64,000 nucleotides of DNA, taken from positions 99,469-163,468 of the forward strand of contig JAKSYS010000047.1 in assembly GCA_022925895.1 (NCBI GenBank), written 5' to 3'. This DNA comes from Fragilaria crotonensis. Lineage: Eukaryota; Bacillariophyta; Fragilariophyceae; Fragilariales; Fragilariaceae. The translations under genes were made by a program, and so were the position numbers. Below are positions 30,405 to 40,970 of the stretch, in pieces. Position 1 is the first letter of the stretch. The number at the start of each line of letters is the position of its first letter. The notes below the pieces were generated by a model. It was not told the DNA's origin. It worked only from the letters and a program-made list of their open reading frames with translations, and made no database searches.

Positions 30405-31640
30405 GTGGCGCGCGCATTGTCGCCCGGAGACGCCCACGACGCGCCGACATCAGCCCTCGCAGACACGCCACGCCCGCTTCCCGGTAAGTTCCCATCGTTG
30501 GTGCCATTGCCGACGATCCCGCTCCCGAACGTCGACTCGCCGTTCCCACGACTCCCCGAACCACGCCTGGCCGATGCCCTTGCCACTATTTTGCACTCCG
30601 GCCAACCGCGCACCCACGCGACGGAGTTTCGCTTCGACTGGACGCACGACGCCGCCCGCCACAACCTCGCGGTGCTCAAACGGTACGCCCTCGACCTCGA
30701 CGCCGCCCTTCGGGCCCAGCCGTTCAGCGCCCTGACGCCGGGATCCGAGTTTCGCCCCACCGAACTTCTCGCCCCGCTCCTGTCCGCCCACCCCCTCTGG
30801 CCGCGTTTTCAGGAGCGCATCTCCGAAGGGGCCGAGTTCCCCGCTTCGCGAGATCTCGGATTCTGACCGCCTCGCGGACGTGCGCGCCAACTTAGCTCGC
30901 GGCAATCACAAATCGGCCCGAGGCCACGAGGCAAAGTTGATATCCATGCTGAAGGACGAAGCCTCAAGGGGTTGGCAGCTACCACTGCCGCGAGAAGCCG
31001 CCTTAGAGATCAAGGGATGCGAGGTCGCGCCTCTGGGGATGGTCGCGCAGACGTCGATCGACGAGAAAGGAAATTCAATAGAGAAACTCCGACTGACACA
31101 TGACCAGTCATTCAGCCCGAGCGGAGTGGCAGGACGAAGCGTAAATGAACGCGTGGACACATCCCAACTGACAGAAGCACGTTTCGGAAAAGCATTCAGC
31201 AGACTCATGTACCACATCTCGTTCCTGCGCCAACTATGGCCAGACGAGCCTATCTGGATGACGAAGGTCGACTGCAAATCCGCCTACAGACGAATCCATC
31301 TCAAAGCAGCCACAGCCATGAAGTCCTGCACGAGTATCGACGACCTGCTGTTAGTGGCGCTGAGGATGACGTTCGGTGGAGCGCCAAACCCATCGCAATG
31401 GAGCGACGTGTCGGAGATGATCACGGACTTGGCAAACGACCTTGTCCGCAGGGACGACTGGGATCCGAGCGTCTACCACTCGCCGCACCAGCACCTCCTG
31501 GACACCGAAGGGGCAGTGGACAATGACAAAGGGTCGGTCGACAAAATGAGTGTTTTCGGCAAGGCGGACTACTTCGCAGTGAACTATCCACCCTACGACG
31601 ACCTCCCCTCGCTTCGACTGCTACCTGGACGACATTTTTG
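30405..31640 (+). pseudogene. YR-2 reverse transcriptase, N-terminal and palm part
   Basis: Copies element RNA into cDNA. 30405-30840 gives the N-terminal region (EFRFDWTHDAARHNLAVLKR...LSAHPLWPRFQERISEGAEFP). After a shift near 30845, 30860-31600 gives ANLARGNHKSARGHEAKL, VAPLGMVAQTSIDEKG, KLRLTHDQSFSPSG, motif A MTKVDCKSAYRRIHL and motif B MTFGGAPNPSQWSDVSEM. Another shift just before 31610 is needed to read FDCYLDDIFGAF, the YxDD catalytic motif C (about 31612-31650). All core RT motifs are therefore present but in three frames. The THDQSF and SAYRRIHL blocks are typical of DIRS/Ngaro RTs. Confidence 0.82.
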
Positions 31641-32680
31641 GGGCCTTCAACCCCCCGCGACGCAGAAAAGAGCGCTGCCGCGATCCCGCTGGCGCTCCAC
31701 CTGGTCGGGAGGCCTTGCGACCCCGAGGTTAAGGAGACTTTTCCCAGAGACGATATCCTTGCGATCCCAAAGTTCCTGGCCGAGGCCAAACCATCCGAGA
31801 GGAAGATGATCCTCGGATGGATCGTGGACACACGCCGCTTCGTCGTCGCACTGCCTCACGATAAGCACATGAGCTGGACGCAAGCCGTTGACAGGATGCT
31901 GACGCACAGACATGCCTTCGTGACGACGAGAGACCTAGAGACGACCCTCGGACGTTTTAGCCACGCCGCCTACGTCATCCCTTACGCAAGACACTTTATG
32001 GGAAGGCTATACAAGGCCTGCGAGCGTTCGAAGCAGGCCGGGAAGGCGAGACTGACCAAACCCCAACTGGACGACCTGATTCTGTGGAAGGCTTTCCTTC
32101 AGAAGGCGTCGCGAGGTATCTCGATCAACAGGCTGGTTTGCCGGTGGCCGACGCGCATAGTGAGGGTGGACGCATGCCCACAAGGCATCGGAGGCTACTG
32201 CCTCAAGAGCGGCCTGGCGTGGCGATATCAGCTACCAGAGCACCTGCTGGGGCGAGCGACCCTAAACACTCTCGAGTTCCTTGCTGCCTTTGTGGGGATG
32301 ATCGTGGAATTCCACGAAGGGGCCGCGTGGACGGACGAAGACGTTCTGCTCAGTCAGGAGACAGCACCTCAGCAGCGGGATGGCTTGCTAAGTCGAACTT
32401 CAACGACGATTGTCCGCTTCACCTGACGATAGCCCGAGCGTTCGCTGATTTCTGCCTCACGCACGAGATAGACCACTACACGCAGTGGTTCCCCGGGAAA
32501 GAGAACAAGGTGGCGGACATGCTCTCCCGAGATTTCGCTCTAGACGACGCGGCACTGACAGACTTGATCACGAAAAACTGCTCACCGTTTGTTCCACAGA
32601 ACTTCAGGATCATCCCTTTGCGGCCAGCCCTTATTTCGCAGATTGGAGGCTGGCTGCAGCTGCTGCCCAAAACGCAGCTC
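31641..32680 (+). pseudogene. YR-2 RT thumb and RNase H domain
   Basis: 31660-32345 (one open frame) encodes thumb/connection sequence (GRPCDPEVKETFPRDDILAIPKF split by spacers, LGRFSHAAYVIPYARHFMGRL) and the start of RNase H: VRVDACPQGIGGYC (Asp) and NTLEFLAAFVGM (Glu). A frameshift near 32345 leads to GDSTSAAGWLAKS (Asp) and WFPGKENKVADMLSRD (about 32490-32535). The same four blocks occur in YR-1 at 1-400. The linker PALISQIGGWLQLLPKTQ follows and leads into the recombinase. Confidence 0.8.
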
Positions 32681-33842
32681 TTGCCGACTCAACCCGTGCC
32701 AAGCGCGATAGCAGCTGGCGCTGTTACGAAAGATTCCTCGGACGAATCGACGGAGTCGGAGGGAGCCTTTCTCCAAGGACTCGGACGAAGCGAAAGCAGA
32801 AACGTTCGCCTGCTTCGCCGCCGCCCTTCGGGACGGACGGCTTCGCTCCCGACAACCTCAGGAAGCTGGCAATGGACCCTTGTCCGGTTCCATTCGTGCC
32901 ACCCTCGACGGTGTGGCTCAGGCCTTCAGGCTTAACAAATTTGAGAGCCCAATCCACGACGCCGCCGGACGACTCGACCCCCTTCTGGCTTTACAACTGA
33001 AACGTTACGCCGACGAGGACCCAGGACCTACCCCACAGCAGGCGCTGCCGTTAGAGGTGATTCGAAAGGTTCGATCCTGGGCAAGAAACGAGACGGACAT
33101 CGCTATTGGACAACTTGTGGTGGTCGCGTTCTTTTTCGCCATGAGGTCGTGCGAATATTCCGATGTCGGAAGCCGACGGACGACATCAGTGATCAGAGTG
33201 GACGACGTTCGTTTCCGACAGAAGGGACAGGACCTGCAGACAACCGACCGAGGACAACTGGAGAATGCCGACACCGTGTCGATCACCTTCCGGCGACAAA
33301 AGAACGGGGACAAAGGCGCGACAGTGACTCAGCATCGAAACGACAGGCAGGGACAAACGGACATCTGCCCCGTCCGCGTGCTAGCGGACCTGACGACGAG
33401 GGTACGGAGTTACGATTGCCATTCACGGACGAACCCGAAGATTAACGCCGTCAGGACGCAGGACTCAGACGAACCCCAACACATCTCTTCCAAGTCCATA
33501 CTGAGGCAGCTCAGGATGGCGACGACTCTCGCAGGGGAGGAGAGGCTTGGCCTCCAGGCGAGTGGCATCGGCACTCACTCGATCAGATCAGGCGCCGCGA
33601 TGGCCATGCACCTCGCCGGAGTTCCAAGTGAGACGATTCAGATGGTGGGGAGGTGGCGAAGCCAGACGTTCATGAGATACCTCCGAATTCAAGTGCCGGA
33701 CTCGACACTCGGAGTAGCCGCACGCATGACGAGTCGACAATCTTTCTACACGATCGCCCCAGATTCTGCGGACGAACGACAACCGGAAAATGGCGGAAAC
33801 CAGGTCGACTCACAATCGCGCGACGGACCCCCCGCTAGATAA
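32650..33842 (+). CDS. YR-2 tyrosine recombinase
   Basis: The N-terminal helical domain starts with ADSTRAKRDSSWRCYERFL (about 32680-32740, one frame). After a single shift near 32770 the rest is open to 33842 (KAETFACFAAALRDG..., then the catalytic domain). Active site: Arg in FFFAMRSCEYSD (about 33140), full HxxR box GTHSIRSGAAM (about 33570-33600), and nucleophile Tyr in FMRYLRIQV (about 33680). Compared with YR-1, the catalytic His is present, so the fold is complete; the break in the N-terminal part is the only defect. The basic, Gln/Asp-rich C-terminus ends 248 bases before the terminal repeat. Confidence 0.83.
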
Positions 33843-34089
33843 CTATCACGGGACCGACACCGCGAGACGAACCAGGAGAGAGAGACAAAACTATTAGGAC
33901 CAGATTCCGATGCCATCTATTTATTTCTACTAGTCTCACGAGCACAAAAGAGAAACGAGAATGACCACAGACAACACACGAATCGACGCGACAGTGCGCG
34001 AGACAACGGTACGACGAAACCACGAAGCAGACGACTCATCCGACTAAACGGACTTAGAGAAATTTGGACAAGACTCGGAATTTATTTCG
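33843..34089. other. YR-2 3' non-coding region
   Basis: No gene between the recombinase stop and the terminal repeat. I searched for a partner of the 34245-34323 tail (a B1 repeat) and found none. Confidence 0.5.
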
Positions 34090-34244
34090 TGGCATGTCCG
34101 AAGATCGGGAAAGGACGGGCAGTCGCCATCAGACAGACGAACACGAGACACAGACAGACGAACACCACGACACAACACAACACAAGATACGAATTGCTCA
34201 CAATCCGAACGAACTCGAATCGACAAAGACACTACTCTAGTTAA
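34090..34244 (+). repeat. YR-2 terminal direct repeat A2
   Basis: 155 bp, identical by eye to 15872-16026. Ends in TCTAGTTAA. Confidence 0.85.
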
Positions 34245-34323
34245 TCCCACCCACCCACACCTCCTCTCCTGGCCCGATGCCTAGGTTCATCGGCGCCCCT
34301 GGCGCCGGTTACCTCTAATTCCG
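34245..34323. other. 79-bp tail between A2 and LINE-B, with hairpin
   Basis: C-rich start, then gatgcctaggtt, a hairpin cggcgcccctggcgccg, and acctctaattccg before LINE-B resumes. The word gatgcctaggtt and the ending resemble the 3' end of LINE-D (gatgcctaggttgggtacc ... acctatataattcg, about 58047-58106). It may be the unpaired B2 of YR-2 or a tiny 5'-truncated LINE insertion. Confidence 0.4.
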
Positions 34324-36352
34324 AGACCACCCCGAAAGATCAAAGCACTAGCATCAACCCACCAAGCGACGCAGGTACAACACCAGGAACGAGAGTCCAC
34401 CAGAACCCGGTCAATACATACATCCCTCATCCAAACAAAAAGATCAACGACGGCACTCATCGCATTACAATCAAATGGAAACTCAGTAAAAACTATCTCG
34501 CCCGATTAGAAGAAAACGAAGACGAACTCATCTACGAAATACATCAACTGATTACTCACGCCTTTGAGGACGAAGATGGTCTTTTTTATCCATGGAAAAG
34601 TAACGCCCCACAAACCACAAAACCGGTATCTACTCTCCAACTCGATGAACTCAAACAATTTCTCTCACCAAAAATCTCCTTCCTCAAAGCAACCTCACTA
34701 CTTATCTTTGGCTTACGCTCGGATTCTCCGGCAACCCATCGAATTGGAAATTTAAACAAAACACTCAACAATTAATGAAAAGCCATCACTTCAACGTCTC
34801 GATCTCCAACTCAACATGTGACAGCGGCAACATGGTCACAGTCGGATACATTCTACTCAAAGCTCCGAACACGACAAACCAGTTATACTACCTACAACAT
34901 CTGACAAACCAACTACCCGACAACACCCCCTTCTTTGATCTCATCCGACTGAGAACAACCCCGATGGACCAAGAAATAAATCACATCGGAGTCAAATGCG
35001 GAGAACGCCATGCAACATCCCTCTGTCACGCCCTCACTCAATATCTCACAGGCAACAAAACGGCGCTATTCCTGCCCAGGTACTCCTTGGGATCAATGAC
35101 CGATGAACAAATCAAACAACAATTCGAATTCCACGAGCGATACACCAAATCCCTTAGAGCACTCTCACTCTTCCCACACGTATCGAATCTGGATCGCATT
35201 CGAAAAGAAACTTTTCCTGACGGTACATCTATTGAACGATCCACACGGGAATGGGCAGCACAATTAGTGGCAAATGACAACTCACCAGCTCTCTGCGACG
35301 TCGTAAACGGAGGACATGACCAAAAAGCAAACCTTCTCGTCCCTAGCCCATACTACGACCATATCAAGTCCCAGTACAAAGAATACAAAGCCAGATTAAA
35401 CCCAACACAACACCGGGAAGCCCGCTTCAGGGCCAGCATCTCAGATCTCCCCGACGTCATTCACATCACGGCAAACGCCCAGACAAACATGGCTTTTATC
35501 ACAAACCTCGCAAACATGAACGCATGGCAACCACTACCAACTCAAACAAGCAACAACGGTGGAGGCAAACCTCAAGTCACCTCCCAAGCCAACCCTTCTA
35601 CGAACTTTCCCACACGACCACAATGGCTAAAGCCAACAGCCCCATACAACAACAACAAAAAATTCTCCAACACTTCCTCTACCACCAACGGAGCGCCTTC
35701 CCATACATCAGACGATCAAAGCCTCGGATCGACACAGTCCATGACGATAGCATCAAACATCACCACTCAGCAGGCCCGCATCCACGAACTCGAAGCCTCC
35801 CTCCACAAACAACAAACAGAAATTGATTCGTCATCAAAAACTACCTCTGCAAAACTCATTTCCATGGAAAGCCAGTTCAAACGATTAGATCACCTCGATA
35901 CAAAAATAACAGACATGAGCGCCCAACTCAATATGGTCACGCAGCAACAGGACGCACAATCAACACTGCTACAATCAATCAAAACCGACACACACGACCA
36001 AATCAAAGAAATGGGAGCTTCCCTCGTCAATTCCTTCACAAGCCAGAGCAAAATGGCAGACTCAATGATGACCATGCAAGAACGCATCGACAAAATAACA
36101 GAACTCATGCAAAAACTTACCAACAGACTAGATCACGAACAAACAAAAATCGGCACAGCATCTAATGACGACCACTCCGCATCACTCAGCTCAACACATC
36201 AAGCGACCTCTTCGGAACCCCAGTCCGTTCAACAAATGTCAACTCACACAGGCACATCACAATCCTCGTCCAGCGGGTCGTTCACAGATTTGTGCTATAA
36301 CTCACCACAGAAAAGAAAATCCGATCGCCAAACAACGGCAGCAGAGCACTGA
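34324..36352 (+). pseudogene. LINE-B ORF1, right copy, C-terminal part
   Basis: Continues ORF1 from 15871. One T is missing near 34718 (gctcgg versus gcttcgg at 6156), the only break; from 34775 to 36352 the frame is open. It contains the conserved block REARFRASISDLPDVIHITA, Asn/Thr-rich linkers, and a C-terminal coiled coil from HELEASLHKQQTEID to RLDHEQTKIG. Unlike the left copy it retains the true C-terminus, a Ser/Thr-rich tail ending QTTAAEH. Confidence 0.85.
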
Positions 36353-36387
36353 CAACCACCAAAATGCAATTATGTCAAAGCGAAGAA

Positions 36388-36540
36388 GACAACGACAACA
36401 ACAGCGACAACAACAGCGACGACAACAGTGCCGACAATTGCAACGACAACAGTGACGACAAAAGCGACGACAATAGTGACGACAACAGCGACGAAAACAG
36501 CGACGACAACAGCGATGACAACAGCGACGACAACACAACA
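36388..36540 (+). repeat. 9-bp minisatellite between LINE-B ORF1 and ORF2
   Basis: About 16 imperfect copies of (gacaacagc/gacgacaacagc) units forming a nearly uninterrupted A/C/G tract with almost no T on the plus strand. It would read as Asp/Asn/Ser repeats in one frame, but it lies in the inter-ORF spacer and I do not call it a gene. Confidence 0.8.
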
Positions 36541-36741
36541 ATCACAACAATCACAACAACAACGAGCAACAAAACTGAAAGTAAGCAACTCAACAAACGC
36601 CTCTTCTCTCAGAAAGAATCTCAACAAAGCCTCGCATCGATCTTTCATAAGAAAGCTCCACGCACGGGTAGAAAACGCAAACCAAGCCCTACTGGACACT
36701 CAATACAAAAGCCAAAGTGATCCAGACGGGGCGGCCTCCAC

Positions 36742-38718
36742 ATGAACAAACAACCAACAACCCACGCTCAAAGTCCACAGCCCATCGCGCAACAAGCTCA
36801 CCCAAACCTCACAGCCACCCAAATAGAACGCAACAACAAGAGAGCGCAACGATCAGCAACAAATCACGGTATCTCCGAAAACGACAACACTCTCCCCATT
36901 CCACGGAGCCCTATCTTATTAATTCCAAAACGAAACGGCCGCATCTTAAGGACAAATCCAGTAGACGAACATCCAGATAGACGATACGGAGATGCGATAT
37001 CACAAAAACATCCAGATAGTACAAGGATATTTTTTCAAAATGTAAAAGGTCTTACATATTCCAATACTGGCGAAGATTATCGATACTACTTATCATGCCT
37101 GAGAGCGTACCAAGTGGATATTGCAGGCCTCGCTGAGACTAACACATGCTGGAGTCATCAACACCTCCAAGCAGCCTTCCGTTCCACAATGCGATTAACA
37201 CCCGGCCAATCAAAAGTCACATTCGGACATCCGTCTCGCCAAATAGACCCTTGCACAGACAGAGAATCTTACCAGGCAGGAGGCAACCTCACACTTATCA
37301 CCGGAAACGCAGTCTCACAAATCCACGGCACGCCAATCACTGACGAAACCGGTCTGGGAAGATGGAGCGGCACCACCTTCCAAGGTAAACTAGGAACAAA
37401 ACTCACCATGATCACTGGATATCGCACCTGCAACGGATCCGTCAAGACCTCACCCCTAGGGAGCACCTACATCCGTGAATACACCTACTTCAAAAACAAA
37501 GGAGAGAAAACTCCGAACCCACGCAAACACTTCATACAGGACATCACAAGCCTCATACTTCGCCACAAAGAAATGGGAGACGCAATCTTACTTATGCTGG
37601 ATGCAAATGGAACACTGGAAACCGATACGGCCCTACAAAACCTGTTAATCCAATGTGAACTCCACGACATACACCGCAACGATCCATCCCCAACCACCTA
37701 TATCGGTGCATCCAACCGAAGAATCGACTTCATCTTCGGATGCGAAAGAGTAGACAACCATGCTGTACGATCGGGCACACTATCATACCATGAAGGACCT
37801 CAAGCTGATCATCGAGGTATCTATGTCGATCTTATGCTCCCTGCCATTTTTGATCACACCGTCACTCCCCTCGCCTCGCACTCAAAACGATTGCTTCACA
37901 ATGGTAACCCAGAAACAGTCGAGACCTATCTGACATCCGTCAACAACTACTATCGCGATCACAACATGGTTCACCGCATCTCACAACTATATAAAAATCA
38001 TTCTAGCATGAGTCGCTCGGAAGTCAGAAATGCTCTCATCAAGTGGGACCTTGACCAAGGACGCGCCATGCTCTCATCCGAACTCTCTCTTCGTCAGGCT
38101 CCCAAACCACATCAATGGTCTCCCACCCTACGTAACGCAGGAATCATTTTTCGTTACTGGAAACTCCGTTTAAAAGAAATACAACACAGTCACAACTACT
38201 CAGAAACATTCGCGCGATGGCAAGCACGCCTCCGACTCTCGGATCCAGACTTCGCCATCCCCCACCTAAACGATACCTTGACCATCGAACAAATAAGGAC
38301 TTCACTCAACCTCGCAAAGAAACACCTGCGACGCATCCAACGAAACTCCACTGACCATCGGAACCAGTCCTACCAAGACCTAATCACAACCTACAACGAA
38401 GACCACAACCCATCGACACAGGCAAGATCTCGACAGAAAGCAACCATCGTAGCAAACACAGTGAGAAACGAGACCTGCCGCAGAATATTCAACAAGATCT
38501 CAGGGGTGATAAAGCCAACCACATACTCTGCCGGTCTATCAAAACTTAATATCCCACGTCAAAAAAGATTGTACGTCTGCAACCCATCCGAACGAAGTTC
38601 ATCAAATTCTCAAGACACATGCCCCAGACGACCTCATTTGGGACACGATCATAAACAAAGAAGACATCGAACAACACCTTCTGACATACAACCGGGAAGC
38701 CTTTCGCGCAGCCTCTGA
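36742..38718 (+). pseudogene. LINE-B ORF2, endonuclease and linker part
   Basis: Starts at ATG 36742. APE-type endonuclease, complete: QNVKGLTYS (Asn, about residue 98), LAETNT (Glu, about 131), TGYRTC (Tyr, about 225), MLDANG (Asp-x-Asn, about 285), RRIDFIFG (about 326) and ADHRGIYVDL (Asp-His, about 355). The linker continues (GRAMLSSELSL, SPTLRNAGIIFRYWKLRL) to an A6 run at 38561-38566, where a one-base shift leads from RQKRLYVC to the true continuation NEVHQILKTHAPDDLIWDT. The endonuclease is intact; ORF2 as a whole is broken. Confidence 0.88.
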
Positions 38719-40970
38719 ATCTCCCTGCGGACACGGCATCATCTACGACGCAATCACTTTCTCAAGCTTGTCCCCCGAAGCAGACGAACTACTCCAGGGA
38801 AGTATACCACCAGGATGGCACCATGAAGATCCCCTCATCCAAGAATTCCTGGCCTCATTCGCCATACCTGACAATGCAACCGATAGAGAGGAAATACCGA
38901 CAGAAATCACCACAGAGCAAATTACCAAAGGATTTCAATCATGGAAAGAAATGACGACCACCTCCCCCTCCGGCCGCCATCTCGGGCACTATAAAGCCAT
39001 CATCCAAGACCCAGTTCTCCTCCAATGTCTTCACAACTTCCTCAACATAGCCATCACACGAGGCATCGCCATACCCAGATGGAGCCAAGCTACCAACATT
39101 CTAATCGAAAAAGACCCCCGGAACACCAAACATAAACCGCCTCCGAATCATACATCTGTTTGAAGCCGACTTCAACTTCTTCCTCAAGCTCCAATGGGGT
39201 CATCGACTAGTTCGCCACGCAGAAAAATTTGACCTTCTAAATGATGGACAACATGGATCCAGACCAGGAAGAACAGCAATGGACCCTATCATGCTCATCC
39301 AACTCACCACTGACCTGAGTCGATTGCTCAAAGTAAATCTTGCCAGATTCGACAACGACGCTTCCGCGTGCTACGATCGCATCATCGTGGCTCTTGGAAT
39401 GCTGGCAGCCAGACGACTGGGAATGCCAGACAACGCCATCAAAACACACGCCGACGCGCTCAGGTTCATGCAGTACACAGTCAAAACAATCCACGGCATA
39501 TCAGAAGACTCGTATGAAGGTACACCATTCGAACCCCTCTTCGGTACCGGCCAAGGCAGCGGGCGTCACCAGCAGTGTGGCTCACACTAGTCGTCCTTCT
39601 TCTCAACACTCTTGATAGAATTATACCCGAACGCACTAAATTCACCTCACCCGACGGAAGTATTATCAGCTCCAGGCTCGTCGACGCCTTTGTTGACGAC
39701 ACATCATTAGGCTTCACGAACATCGACTCAACATATGAAGAAATGATACACCGGCTTCAAGAGATATCACAAACATGGGAACACCTCCTCCACCTCTCCG
39801 GGGGAGCACTGAACCTGAAGAAATGCAACTGGTACATTCTATTCTGGGATTGGAAGAACGGACGACCAATACTTCGACAATCTCAACCAAACGACCCACA
39901 AATAACTCTGTGGCAAGGCACCAACACACACACAATCACGGAAGTGAAACGAATGGACCTCTCCTCTGCACCCCGAATATTGGGAGTTCATCTCTCTCCA
40001 CTCGGCGACTTCTCGCATCAAATACAAGTCTGCAAAAGCAAGGCCAACGGATTCGCGGCGAAACTCCTTTCTCCCACTATTACTGCGTCGGACACACGCA
40101 TTTTCACCGCTCCATCTACACTCCATCAATGCGGTACCAACTCGCTGCCCTCGCAGTGGACGAGGAAGATCTCAACACCATTCAATCCAAAATAATACCA
40201 GTCATCCTCCAGAAATTACACATCAACCGAAATCTGCCAACTGCCATCCGCCATGGACCAATCTCCCTCGGAGGTGTTGACCTCTATGATCTACGAACAG
40301 AGGCCGGACTCGAGGCCATCAAATACATGAGAAACGCCATCTACTCACAGTCCGAAGCGGGAAAGCTCATCCTCACAAACATCCACTATTCACAACTGGA
40401 AGCGGGAATCACCCAACCAATTCTAGAACACCCAGAGATCCATCTAGCGTACTTGACTCACATGGATCACCTCCATTCGACAGTACCTACATTGCCACAA
40501 CCTTACCATCACCCTCACAGCAACACACGATATACTTCTACGGGAAAAGAACGACCAAATCATCATGACCGCAGAACACCTTCATAGATACAGCCCGCAA
40601 CAACAAAAGGACATAAATCTGGTCCGTCTATACCTGCAAGTCCACACCTTGGCCGATCTTACCGACTCCCAACGACCCACAGCAATCCTTCTACACATGC
40701 TAGACGGAAAACGCAATCCCGACACGCCCATCAGTCCCCTATGGCCTCGTCAATCTGAACCAAGCAACACCCAACGACGACTCTGGAAGAGATTCATTTC
40801 ATCCTCTTATCTTCGGTACGTCCCATATTGGAAACAAAAGCCAACAACCAACCCAACTCCACAACACAAACCACCAACAGACGAACAAACTCCCACCACA
40901 ACACTATCGCTACCAGCCTGTATACGGCAACTTCCACGATCTCAACGCAGACTACTGGACTCCCTCACAG
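38567..40970 (+). pseudogene. LINE-B ORF2, reverse transcriptase part
   Basis: DDLIWDTIINKEDIE, then TTSPSGRHLGHYKAI (about 38960-39000). A frame change in a C5 run at 39115-39119 is followed by RLRIIHLFEADFNF, NDGQHGSRPGRTAMDP, motif A RFDNDASACYDRII (about 39345-39385), motif B FGTGQGSG...SPAVWLTL (shift near 39562) and motif C AFVDDTSLGF (about 39688-39717). Then SGGALNLKKCNWYI, thumb, a shift near 40115, TAIRHGPISLGGVDLYDLR and DINLVRLYLQVHTLAD (about 40610). All RT motifs are present; four to five one-base shifts break the frame. Confidence 0.85.

Larger units (their letters stand above)
15872..34323 (+). mobile_element. YR-2: DIRS/Ngaro-type retroelement inserted in LINE-B ORF1
   Basis: Comparison with the uninterrupted copy (5751-5775) places the insertion between bases equivalent to 5761 and 5762, with no target duplication, as known for recombinase-mediated integration. 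Identical 155-bp repeats lie at 15872-16026 and 34090-34244. Internal genes: gag (16095-16293 plus 28103-30120), RT/RNase H (30405-32680) and tyrosine recombinase (32650-33842). Without the DNA transposon the element is about 6.6 kb. It is more GC-rich than the LINEs. The last 79 bp (34245-34323) have no partner elsewhere in the element. Confidence 0.88.

Noticed and set aside
32650-33842. Bacteriophage-type integrase or integron
   Set aside because: It is preceded by gag, RT and RNase H in one element with terminal direct repeats, the DIRS/Ngaro arrangement.
36364-36720. Asp/Asn/Ser-repeat protein over the minisatellite
   Set aside because: It is only the translation of a 9-bp repeat in an inter-ORF spacer; the flanking parts have no conserved blocks.
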